NCBI GenBank assembly: GCA_029820565.1
Contig: JALGUR010000028.1
Span: forward strand, 1 to 58,280
Direction of reading: 5' to 3'
DNA: 58,280 nucleotides
DNA from: Candidatus Zipacnadia bacterium
GTDB taxonomy: Bacteria; Armatimonadota; Zipacnadia; Zipacnadales; Zipacnadaceae
A model generated the notes under the pieces. That model worked only from the letters and a program-made list of their open reading frames with translations, was not told the origin of the DNA and ran no database searches. The position numbers were made by a program, and so were the translations under genes. Below, one piece after another: positions 1 through 7,281 of the stretch (position 1 is its first letter; the number at the start of each line of letters is the position of its first letter).

Positions 1-483
1 AACCCTATCAAATTGCTGCTGATTGGCCCACATCAGCCAGGTGAAGTCGGTCTGATGTCGGAACCAGGTCAATTGCCGCTTAGCGAAGCGCCGACTGTCC
101 CGCTTGATCAACTGTACCGTCGTGGACCAGTCGGCGTTGCCTTCCAGATAGACCAGCAGGTGGCGATAGCCAATCGCCTGCATAGACTGCAATCCACTGT
201 GATACCCCACCCCGGCTAACCGCCTGACCTCATCCAGCCAATTGGCGGCCAGCATCTGCTCGATACGCTCCTCAATGCGCCGATATAGCACGGCTCGCGG
301 GCAGCAGACTACGAAAGCAGCCGTATTATATTCCAACTGCCGGCTATCGTCAACCGACTGCAGCGCGGATATAGGCTGGCCGGTCAGTTCATAGACCTCC
401 AGCGCCCGGATAACTCGCTTTGTATCACTGGGCGCCAGTCGCCGCGCAGTCTCGGGGTCAACCTGCTGCAAGCGCCGGTGCAT
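1..483 (-). pseudogene. miaA: miaA, C-terminal part, out of frame with its N-terminal half; runs off the window
   Basis: The minus strand reads an uninterrupted MiaA C-terminal domain from about 483 to the window edge. It includes QQVDPETARRLAPSD, KRVIRALEVYELTG, QAIGYRHLLVYLEG and KRDSRRFAKRQLTWFRH, all diagnostic of tRNA dimethylallyltransferase, which prenylates A37 of tRNAs reading UNN codons. It lies one reading frame away from the N-terminal half, and the two overlap at 458-483. There is no start signal of its own. Roughly 15 residues usually found between the P-loop domain and the DPETA segment are also missing. This is therefore a disrupted gene or a local assembly or sequencing error. 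The gene identity is secure; the break is what needs confirming. Confidence 0.85.
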
Positions 484-895
484 CTGGCTTATCTTCGGGT
501 GCCGGGGGGAAATTGTAATGCTCCAGTACGGCGCGAATGTACAGTCCGGTTCCTCCACAAAGTATGGGCAGATGCCCGCGCTGATAAACCTCTTTAATAG
601 CCTGCTGAGCATCGCGCTGGAACATAGACACATTGTAAGACTCGTCAGGCTCAACCACATCTATCAGATGAAACCGCACCTGGGTTTGCTGCTCAGCGGT
701 CGGCTTGGCCGTCCCAATGTCCATCCCCTTATATATCTGCATTGAGTCGGCGGAGACAATTTCGCCACCCACCTCCCCGGCCACAGATACGGCAATATCC
801 GTCTTACCTACCGCCGTGGGTCCGGCTATCACCAGTAGGGGAACTGTCAAACGTTGCGACGACATGTTGGGATGAGAGCGATCGGCTATTCTCAT
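458..895 (-). pseudogene. miaA: miaA, N-terminal part (tRNA dimethylallyltransferase), ends early by frameshift
   Basis: This is the N-terminal half of MiaA. The P-loop GPTAVGKT is followed by the substrate region IVSADSMQIYKGMDIGTAKP, then HLIDVVEPDESYNV and GGTGLYIRAVLEHYNFPP, all typical of the family. The frame then runs into a stop at 458 within the sequence that encodes the rest of MiaA in another frame. I chose the ATG at 895; a TTG at 901 or an ATG at 865 are possible and none has a clear ribosome-binding site. The gene follows mutL on the same strand, separated by a small ORF that also looks frameshifted, so the miaA end of this operon is either decaying or poorly sequenced. MiaA is nearly universal in bacteria, so an error is at least as likely as a true pseudogene. 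Confidence 0.85.
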
Positions 896-949
896 CGGCA
901 AGAAGTATACAAGTGCGCTGGATAACTGTGATCAATCAGGCGCGTGCGC

Positions 950-1143
950 CTAATTCCCATCGCCGCGCCCGCGATACCACCGGATGAACCACCAGTGATA
1001 GAGCACAGTACACAGTAGTAGAACACCACCTATGGCCAGGTGTCCCCACCTGGTTTTCCAGCAAACATAAGGAATAACCCTGAACTAATACACGCCACTG
1101 TCGAGACTACCAAGAGGCAACTCAACATGTACGGTCCGAGCAT
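950..1143 (-). pseudogene. small two-helix membrane ORF between mutL and miaA, apparently frameshifted
   Basis: An ATG at 1143 sits behind AGGAAGGG and opens a hydrophobic peptide (MLGPYMLSCLLVVSTVACIS..., 37 residues) that stops at 1030. A second hydrophobic stretch (LAIGGVLLLCTVLYHWWFIR) continues in the next frame to a stop at 950. Joined by a one-base shift near 1040 they would make a roughly 63-residue protein with two membrane segments and a basic C-terminus. I do not recognise a family. The region 902-1197 holds nothing else I can name. The evidence is the ribosome-binding site and the matched hydrophobic patterns; the gene may not be real. Confidence 0.3.
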
Positions 1144-1197
1144 CGCCCTTCCTGTGCTCCTTTCGCTTGACCCGATTGCTACAGATGGTTGTGCAGT

Positions 1198-3045
1198 TCA
1201 ACCCCTTTCAAATTTGCGGTCCAGTTGCTCGCCGGCAATGGTGACTATGATGGGATCGCCGTGGGGGCAGATAGCCGGGGCCTGAGTTTGCATCAGGTCA
1301 GTGACCAGTTGGATCATCTCCTGCTCAGTGAGATGTTGGCCCGCCTTTATGGCGCTGTGACAGGCTATCGTCGCCAGGAGTTCTTCGCGCTGGCTATCAA
1401 TATCACCGGTGCCCTGCCACTGCACCAAATCCGTTATCAGCCCATCTAAAACTGGTTCCGGATTCTTCTGGCCCATCTGAGCCGGCACTGATCGCACGAC
1501 ATAACTGTTGCCCCCGAACGGCTCCACCTCAAAGCCGGCTTCGGCCAGCAGTTGCTGATGCTGCTCGACCGCCGCGAACTGTTCAGCAGTCAACTCCAAG
1601 GTCACCGGCACCGCCAGCAGTTGCCGGGCCATACGCCGGGGCTGAGCCTGGAGCCGCTCAAAGATGACCCGCTCGGCGGCGCGGTGCTGGTCAACCAGCA
1701 GCAGGTCCTGCTCCTGCTGAACCAGGATGTACTTGGCGTTCATCTGCCCCAACACAGTGACATCGGCTTGTGGCAACGGCGTCGGCTGCTCCGGCGGTTC
1801 GGGAACCTCAGTGCCTTCCCCTCTCCGAAACGGAGAGGGGCCAGGGGTGAGGCTGGCTTCCTCGGCCAGACCCCCCGGCACCGCGTGGACCTCAAGACCG
1901 GCCTCCCGCTCATCCACCTCATCAAAGAACGGATTAACTCGCAGCCGCTGGACGCGGCCCTGGACTGTCGGCCCAAGCGGTTGCAGCCGCCCTGTGGGTA
2001 GCAAGTCTCCTTCAGATCTCTCAACTTGGGCCGGCTGCTGCGATAGCGAGCGGTAGCCGCCCTCGGCCAGAGCCTGCTCTACTGCTTGCTGCATGAGGTT
2101 ATGAATTTCACCACTGGCCTTGAATCGGACCTCAATCTTGGTCGGGTGCACGTTGGGGTCTATCTGGCGGGAGTCTATTTCCAGGCAAATGACGCACAGC
2201 GGCTGCTTGCCGGAGGGCAGCAGCATGCCATAGCCTTCGCTCAGCGCGTGACTAAGCACCCGGGAACGCACAAAGCGGCGGTTGACAAAGAACAGTTGGT
2301 GATGGCGGTTAGCGCGAGTTACTTGCGGTCCGGAGATAAACCCGTGGATACGCAAGCCCTCGGCGTCCAGGCTAAGGGGCAGAAAGTGGCGGGCGGTATT
2401 GCTGCCATACACGGCCGCCAGCACTGACCGCATATCTCCCGACCCCGGCGAAGTGAACAGCACTGCTTCGTTGTGGGTGACCTGGAACGCAATCTCTGGA
2501 TAGGCCAGAGCCAGCCGAGATATCCAGTCCAGACAATGCCCGCGCTCGGTGGCCGAGGTAGCGAGGAACTTGCGCCGCGCCGGAGTATTATAGAACAAGT
2601 TAGCGACTGCTACGGTCGTGCCAGCCGGGCAGCCGACGGCCCGCATATCAGTGACCTCGCCGCCCTCCATCAATATCGCCACGCCTTCCGGGCTATCAGC
2701 GGGACGGGTGGTAATCTTCATCTGCGAGACTACCCCGATACTCGGTAGGGCTTCACCCCGGAAGCCCAGAGAATCTATCGCGTCCAGGTCTTCCTCAGTG
2801 GCGATTTTGGAAGTGGCAAACCGCTGGACCGCCACCACCAGGTCCTCCTCTGTCATTCCACAGCCGTTGTCGGCCACCTCAATGAAGTTTTTGCCACCAT
2901 CACGCAGGGTGACCTCAATGCGAGTGGCCTCCGCGTCAATGCTGTTCTCTAACAGTTCCTTGACCACACTCGCCGGACGCTCTACCACCTCACCGGCGGC
3001 GATGCGATTGGCCAGATTTTCGGGTAGGACGTGAACCCGGGCCAT
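1198..3045 (-). CDS. mutL: DNA mismatch repair protein MutL
   Basis: A 615-residue MutL, the ATPase that couples MutS mismatch recognition to strand removal. The GHKL ATPase motifs are visible: ELLENSIDA (about 30-38, with catalytic Glu), DNGCGM (59-64), QRFATSKI and GFRGEAL (94-100). The C-terminal domain carries the endonuclease metal motif DQHRAAERVIFE (about 451-463) and a CPHGDP motif (about 590-596), so this is the nicking type of MutL found in organisms lacking MutH. The central linker contains an in-frame copy of a dispersed repeat (residues about 398-411). It starts 8 bases after the preceding isomerase gene, with GGAGG near that gene's end serving as ribosome-binding site, so the two are co-transcribed. 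mutS lies 35 kb away. Confidence 0.97.
   Translation of the reverse strand: MARVHVLPENLANRIAAGEVVERPASVVKELLENSIDAEATRIEVTLRDGGKNFIEVADNGCGMTEEDLVVAVQRFATSKIATEEDLDAIDSLGFRGEALPSIGVVSQMKITTRPADSPEGVAILMEGGEVTDMRAVGCPAGTTVAVANLFYNTPARRKFLATSATERGHCLDWISRLALAYPEIAFQVTHNEAVLFTSPGSGDMRSVLAAVYGSNTARHFLPLSLDAEGLRIHGFISGPQVTRANRHHQLFFVNRRFVRSRVLSHALSEGYGMLLPSGKQPLCVICLEIDSRQIDPNVHPTKIEVRFKASGEIHNLMQQAVEQALAEGGYRSLSQQPAQVERSEGDLLPTGRLQPLGPTVQGRVQRLRVNPFFDEVDEREAGLEVHAVPGGLAEEASLTPGPSPFRRGEGTEVPEPPEQPTPLPQADVTVLGQMNAKYILVQQEQDLLLVDQHRAAERVIFERLQAQPRRMARQLLAVPVTLELTAEQFAAVEQHQQLLAEAGFEVEPFGGNSYVVRSVPAQMGQKNPEPVLDGLITDLVQWQGTGDIDSQREELLATIACHSAIKAGQHLTEQEMIQLVTDLMQTQAPAICPHGDPIIVTIAGEQLDRKFERG
1814..1852 (-). 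repeat. dispersed palindromic repeat inserted in the mutL linker
   Basis: A 39-base sequence built on the palindrome CCCCTCTCC/GGAGAGGGG, encoding LTPGPSPFRRGEG in the MutL frame. A second copy at 35885-35923 matches with two differences. It keeps the mutL frame open. Confidence 0.85.
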
Positions 3046-3053
3046 AGTGCAGA

Positions 3054-3869
3054 CTATCCTCCGACTGCCTGTATGTACTCGCGCAGTTTCTGAGCGTCGT
3101 GAGGCAAGACCACTTCCGGCTCAAAGGAAGCAATCCACTCGCCCGACAAAGCCCCTTCAAAGTTCATGGTGTCCAGCAGCCTTATCGCCTCGTCGTGAGG
3201 AATCTGGCCCTCACCCATAAGCGCTAAGGTAACCTTGTCGGGATTATCCTCCGACCAGGTGCCATCGTGGATATGACAGTGGCGCACATAATCGCGCACA
3301 TAGCCGAAACTCTCTTCTACTGTCTCGCCCCGCCGCACCGGGTGCATTATATCCCAGAGTATGGCCGCATTAGAGTGGTCTACCATCTTGACCACTTCCG
3401 AACAATCCTCGGCCCGGCTGTAGGCATCGTGTGTCTCCAGGCACACGTAGACGTCGAAATCGGCAGCAAACTCGGCCACCTGCCGCAGTGAGTCGGTGAC
3501 CCGTTTTTTGGCATCGGCGAAACTCATGCCCTCGGGAGTGGCGCCGCCAAACACCCGCAGGTTCGCGCAGCCCACATCAGCCGCCAATTGTACGTGGCGC
3601 TTGCTCAGTTCAATACTTTCGGTAATTCTGGCCTCATCGCTCTGGGCGTACTGAATAGAAGTAGCGATGCAGGGCATCAGAATGCCGCAATCGGCGAATT
3701 GGGCTTTAATAGCCGCCCGCTCTTTCTTGGTAGCACTAATGTCTACCCCGTGGGGGTGGTCGGCTTGTGCCCGTGGCTCTACCCCATCGTAATCATACCG
3801 AATGGCGGCGGTCAGCACTTCATTCAGGTCCCAGTCGGGACATACCCAGGTCATAAAACTTATGGTCAT
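3054..3869 (-). CDS. sugar phosphate isomerase/epimerase family TIM barrel
   Basis: A 271-residue cytoplasmic TIM-barrel protein of the xylose-isomerase-like/AP endonuclease 2 superfamily. Likely metal ligands are the Glu in VCLETHD, the Asp in LWDIMH, the His in HCHIHD and the Glu in SGEW, one on each of four barrel strands in the usual order. Members isomerise or epimerise sugars, keto-acids or inositol derivatives; the substrate cannot be read from sequence. The ATG at 3869 is chosen because AAGGAGAGG lies 7 bases upstream, which makes the 16 residues of a longer reading frame untranslated. It heads an operon with mutL. A functional link with mismatch repair is not expected, so the pairing looks accidental. 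Confidence 0.85.
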   Translation of the reverse strand: MTISFMTWVCPDWDLNEVLTAAIRYDYDGVEPRAQADHPHGVDISATKKERAAIKAQFADCGILMPCIATSIQYAQSDEARITESIELSKRHVQLAADVGCANLRVFGGATPEGMSFADAKKRVTDSLRQVAEFAADFDVYVCLETHDAYSRAEDCSEVVKMVDHSNAAILWDIMHPVRRGETVEESFGYVRDYVRHCHIHDGTWSEDNPDKVTLALMGEGQIPHDEAIRLLDTMNFEGALSGEWIASFEPEVVLPHDAQKLREYIQAVGG

Positions 3870-3899
3870 TGATTTCCTCTCCTTATTGTTTTTGATTGC

Positions 3900-3923
3900 G
3901 TAGGCGACATTCTCCAACCCCGG
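3900..3923 (+). repeat. degenerate GTAG-headed REP-like element
   Basis: GTAG followed by a decayed version of the GCGGGGTT-CTCT-AACCCCGC palindrome seen intact at 9505 and 9582. Only one arm is well kept. Confidence 0.4.
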
Positions 3924-3931
3924 TTGTTACA

Positions 3932-3954
3932 CGCAGGTTGAGAACCTGCGCTAC
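3932..3954 (-). repeat. REP-like element: GTAG plus CGCAGGTT/AACCTGCG hairpin
   Basis: On the minus strand GTAG is followed directly by a perfect 8-bp stem CGCAGGTT/AACCTGCG around the loop CTC. An identical core lies at 4682-4704 on the plus strand. A 5' GTAG joined to a palindrome is the signature of REP sequences handled by RAYT (TnpA_REP) transposases. No RAYT gene is in the window. Confidence 0.75.
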
Positions 3955-3976
3955 GCGTGGCTCTGTTATCAATCCC

Positions 3977-3998
3977 GTAGGAGCGGCATCCTCGCCGC
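3977..3998 (+). repeat. REP-like element: GTAGGA plus GCGGC/GCCGC hairpin
   Basis: GTAGGA followed by GCGGC-ATCCTC-GCCGC. This closely resembles GTAGGAGCGGC-type REPs known from gamma-proteobacteria. A related copy lies at 11120-11136 on the other strand. Confidence 0.65.
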
Positions 3999-4000
3999 GA

Positions 4001-4654
4001 CTATTGTCGAGGCCGGGAAGCCCCTCGCAGAGCAGATGGTATAGGTCGAGAAAGATACTCGCTATCTGCCAGGCAGAAGCGTAAAGGCAAATCGGCGCCC
4101 TGGTCTGCGCCTAAGCCAATGCGCGGGGCAACTGCCACCGGTCCCTGAGTCCCCGCCCCGGCCACAACATACAACGGCGGCCGGGTTATGTCTCCCTCGT
4201 TAAGCGATAAATCAATACTCATCGCCTCAGTAAGTTTCGCCGGGCCGCTGGTTAACTCCTTTAATTCCCGGCGGCCGCGGCGCTGCTTCATCAATTGCAG
4301 ACCGCCCACCGGTTCCACTGCCCGTATCAATATGGCTTCGGCAATCCCGGCGGGCCGGGTAACTATATTCAAGCAAAAGTGTATCCCGTAGATTTGGTAG
4401 ACATAGATGGTGCCGGGCCCAGCGAACATGGGGCTGTTGCGCTCAGTGCGGCCCCGGCTGGCATGGGAGCCGGGATCATCAGTCAGATAGGCCTCAGTCT
4501 CGACGATAAGCCCGGCGGTATTCCCTGCCGCCTCGGTACGAACGAGTATCTGGCCCAATAGTTCGCGCGATACGGTCACCGTGTCTCGCTCATAGAACTC
4601 GCGCGGCAGCGGGTCCGAAGCAGAGGTTGTTGGCCCATTGGGTCGTGCGTCCAT
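4001..4654 (-). CDS. mpg: 3-methyladenine DNA glycosylase (AAG/Mpg family)
   Basis: A 217-residue base-excision repair glycosylase of the mammalian-type AAG fold, which flips out and removes alkylated purines such as 3-methyladenine. Visible family motifs are LPREFYERDTVTVSRELLG at the N-terminus, VETEAY (51-56, whose second Glu corresponds to the water-activating residue), a His-Ser-rich loop GSHASRGRTERN, and GTIYVYQIYGIHFCLNI, containing the Tyr that intercalates in the DNA. Length is normal for bacteria. The last residues (SALRGASRPRQ) fall next to REP-like sequence and may have been altered by it. The ribosome-binding site upstream of the ATG at 4654 is weak. The gene stands alone, flanked by REP-like repeats on both sides. 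Confidence 0.93.
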   Translation of the reverse strand: MDARPNGPTTSASDPLPREFYERDTVTVSRELLGQILVRTEAAGNTAGLIVETEAYLTDDPGSHASRGRTERNSPMFAGPGTIYVYQIYGIHFCLNIVTRPAGIAEAILIRAVEPVGGLQLMKQRRGRRELKELTSGPAKLTEAMSIDLSLNEGDITRPPLYVVAGAGTQGPVAVAPRIGLGADQGADLPLRFCLADSEYLSRPIPSALRGASRPRQ

Positions 4655-4681
4655 AGAAGTTATTTCCGCAAGGTCAATCGC

Positions 4682-4704
4682 GTAGCGCAGGTTCTCAACC
4701 TGCG
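4682..4704 (+). repeat. REP-like element (CGCAGGTT class)
   Basis: GTAG followed by CGCAGGTT-CTC-AACCTGCG, the plus-strand twin of 3932-3954. It faces the element at 4714-4736, giving a BIME-like opposed pair. Confidence 0.75.
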
Positions 4705-4713
4705 CAGCATTCG

Positions 4714-4736
4714 CGGGGTTAGAGAACCCCGTCTAC
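4714..4736 (-). repeat. REP-like element (GGGGTT class)
   Basis: On the minus strand GTAG, two bases, then a 7-bp stem CGGGGTT/AACCCCG around CTCT. It is the same class as 9505-9528 and 9582-9605. Confidence 0.75.
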
Positions 4737-4960
4737 GCAATTTACGACATATCCATGTGTTTAGCGAGGTGATTTGCAGGGTATTGTAATATATGAGGGA
4801 CGGAGCTGTCGAGTGAGGACACTGTGCAATCAAAAATCCCCAGTGCCCCCAACTGTTCTCACCAGGCAGCCTCCGCCCTTCGTTTTTGGGTTCGCTGTAT
4901 CTCCTCATCTGTACACCACGGTTGATAATACCTCTTCACAAAGCAAACGCATAGGATGGG

Positions 4961-4989
4961 TTGAAAACATTTGGACTTTATGATACTAT
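4961..4989 (+). promoter_or_regulatory. candidate sigma-70 promoter for the beta-helix gene pair
   Basis: TTGAAA, a 17-base spacer, then TACTAT, about 65 bases before the ATG at 5055. Confidence 0.5.
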
Positions 4990-5054
4990 GCGCACTTATG
5001 CATGGCCCAAAACGTTCAGTAAGTGCTCCCACTCATTATATGGAGGCATAACTA

Positions 5055-7256
5055 ATGGCACCAAATGTATTTATTCCCACCACAGCGATTATTGGAATCA
5101 TGCTGGTATCGGCATTTAGCGTTGCGGACCGGGCCAACGGGGCAGAGGAGTTTTTCGTGGCCGGGGATGGCAATGACGCCTGGTCCGGGCAACTGCCGAC
5201 CCCCAATGCGGCCGGTACCGACGGACCCTTCGCCACGCTGCCCCGCGCCCGCGACGCCATCCGCCAACTGAAAGCCACCACTGGCTTGCAGCAACGTGTT
5301 AACGTGCTTATCCGTGGCGGGACATACTACCTCGCCGAGCCACTGAGCCTCAGCGCTGAGGACTCAGGCACTGAGCAGTATCCCATTTCCTACCAGGCTT
5401 ACCAAGGAGAGAAGCCCGTGCTTTGTGGCGGGAAGATAGTTACCGGCTGGCAACCATATGAGGGCGAGATTATGCAGTGCTCACTGCCGGAGGTGAAGGC
5501 GGGAAATTGGAAGTTTCGGCAGTTGTTCTTCAACGGCGAGCGCCAGAGGCGGGCCGCGTGGCCCAATTGTGACCCCGATGACCCGCTGTATACCGGCTGG
5601 GCGTTTATTGAAGAAACGCTCCCCGAGGGCGAGGAGCGCCCCAGCACCTTCAGCTATCAACCCGATGTTGTCCCACGTGATTGGGCCAAGCCTCAACAGG
5701 CTGAGGTAGTCATCTTCCCCTGGTACTGTTGGATTAGCGACCTGGTCCCCATCAAGGAAGTTGATCCTGAGCACCGAGTCATTGCCCTTACCAGACAGTC
5801 AAAAGATGCGTGGATGCCGTTTATGGTAGGTAACCGGTTCCGCGTGGAGAACGTACTGGAAGAGTTAGACCAACCCGGCGAGTGGTGTCTGGACACCGAG
5901 ACGGGTATGCTTTACTTCTGGCCGCCGACGGGCTCCGGCCAGGACGGTGAAGTGACGGCCCCGGTGACCGACCGGCTCATTGAACTGGTCGGCACTGCGG
6001 AGGAGCCGATAAAATACGTTGAGATTTCCGGCTTGACTTTCACCCAAACGTTGTCGCCCTTCCCCGAGCACGTGAATCCTAACTTCCACGCTCCCACTCA
6101 TCGCGGTGAGGCGATCCGCTTAGAAAATGCTGAGTACTGTCGGGTTGCTGATAACTCTTTTGATAATGTCGGTGGCGACGGGGTGCGGCTGCAAGATGCC
6201 TGCGCCTACAACCAGGTAGTGGACAATGACATCGCCTACGCTGGCGGGCAGGGCATCTCCATCTCCAGCACCAACACCAGTGGCGTTACCCACACCTGGC
6301 AAGATCCTGAACTGCTCAAAACGCAATCCGCAGAGAAGCCGTGGTCGGTGCGCAACCTGATTTCCAACAATTACATTCACCACTGCGGCATCATTGAGAA
6401 GCATGGGGCCGGTGTTCATATATGGGGCATTAACAGTGTGGACAATGTGGTATCACACAACCTGATTCACGACATGCCCCAGTATGGCATCACTGCCCAG
6501 GACGGGTTCGGGCCAGTTATCATTGAGTACAACGAAATGAACGACACCTGTCTGGAAATAGCCGATGCTGGCGGGATTGAGACTAACCGCTGGCACCCAC
6601 TGGAAGGGGATGAAGCGCTGGACCACGGCAATATCATCCGGCATAACCTGGTACGCGATGCGATTGGGTGCGGTGCCTACGGCAAGCCGCAAGGAGGCAA
6701 AGACCCCGCAGGCACCCGGGCCAACGGGAGAATCTGGACCCCCTATTACACCTGGGGCATCTACTTTGACAACTCGCCCACGAGGGCGACCGTGTACGGG
6801 AATATCTGTATCGGCAACACGCTCGGCGGCATTACCATGCCGGTAGGCGATCCGAAAGAGAACCGGGTCGAGAATAACATCTTCGTCGATAGTTCCCAGC
6901 GACAGATGGACCTGGGGATGGGCGGCCAGGCCCGGGGCAACTGGTTCTTGCGCAACATCGTCTACTATAGCCATCCCACGGCAGCACTGCTACGCACCAG
7001 CGGAGGCCATGGGGTGACTGAGTGTGACTATAACCTCTACTTCCACACGGGCGGCAGAGAACTCCGTGTTACGGGGGTACCTGACGAATCATTGGCGAAG
7101 TGGCAGGAACTGGGCTTTGACACTCACTCGGTCGTAGCTGACCCGTTGTTCGTTGACCCTGAGAATGGCGACTTTCGCCTGCAGCCCGACTCGCCGGCCT
7201 TCGCGCTGGGCTTCAAGCCCATCCCCATAGAGCAGATCGGCCTGCAGCGCGAGTAG
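5055..7256 (+). CDS. secreted right-handed parallel beta-helix protein (first of a tandem pair)
   Basis: A 733-residue protein with an N-terminal hydrophobic export signal (about residues 5-28). A short head domain follows (FFVAGDGNDAWSGQLPTPN, then GTDGPFATLPRARDAIRQLK) that commonly opens secreted parallel beta-helix proteins. Residues about 310-600 contain beta-helix coils rich in Asn and Asp turns (for example DNDIAYAGGQGISISSTNT, ISNNYIHHCGII, VSHNLIHDMPQYGI). Such folds bind or cleave polysaccharides, often uronic-acid polymers, but the catalytic residues and substrate cannot be assigned. The ATG at 5055 follows GGAGG. It lies 25 bases upstream of a full-length paralog and is probably co-transcribed with it. 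It is likely to act outside the cell. Confidence 0.88.
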   Translation: MAPNVFIPTTAIIGIMLVSAFSVADRANGAEEFFVAGDGNDAWSGQLPTPNAAGTDGPFATLPRARDAIRQLKATTGLQQRVNVLIRGGTYYLAEPLSLSAEDSGTEQYPISYQAYQGEKPVLCGGKIVTGWQPYEGEIMQCSLPEVKAGNWKFRQLFFNGERQRRAAWPNCDPDDPLYTGWAFIEETLPEGEERPSTFSYQPDVVPRDWAKPQQAEVVIFPWYCWISDLVPIKEVDPEHRVIALTRQSKDAWMPFMVGNRFRVENVLEELDQPGEWCLDTETGMLYFWPPTGSGQDGEVTAPVTDRLIELVGTAEEPIKYVEISGLTFTQTLSPFPEHVNPNFHAPTHRGEAIRLENAEYCRVADNSFDNVGGDGVRLQDACAYNQVVDNDIAYAGGQGISISSTNTSGVTHTWQDPELLKTQSAEKPWSVRNLISNNYIHHCGIIEKHGAGVHIWGINSVDNVVSHNLIHDMPQYGITAQDGFGPVIIEYNEMNDTCLEIADAGGIETNRWHPLEGDEALDHGNIIRHNLVRDAIGCGAYGKPQGGKDPAGTRANGRIWTPYYTWGIYFDNSPTRATVYGNICIGNTLGGITMPVGDPKENRVENNIFVDSSQRQMDLGMGGQARGNWFLRNIVYYSHPTAALLRTSGGHGVTECDYNLYFHTGGRELRVTGVPDESLAKWQELGFDTHSVVADPLFVDPENGDFRLQPDSPAFALGFKPIPIEQIGLQRE

Positions 7257-7281
7257 GTTGGCCAACAAAGGAGACTATAAC

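Larger units (their letters stand above)
4655..5054. other. 400-base intergenic region with two opposed REP-like elements
   Basis: No convincing gene. The left half holds the REP pair at 4682-4736. The right half (about 4780-4960) has no feature I can name, and the end carries a promoter and ribosome-binding site for the beta-helix gene. Confidence 0.6.

Noticed and set aside
1552-2056. Plus-strand open frames opposite mutL
   Set aside because: They are antisense shadows of a clear mutL; composition is Arg/Ser/Pro-rich and they have no start signals.
4660-4908. 82-residue minus-strand ORF upstream of mpg
   Set aside because: It reads through REP-like palindromes, has no ribosome-binding site and no protein-like pattern.
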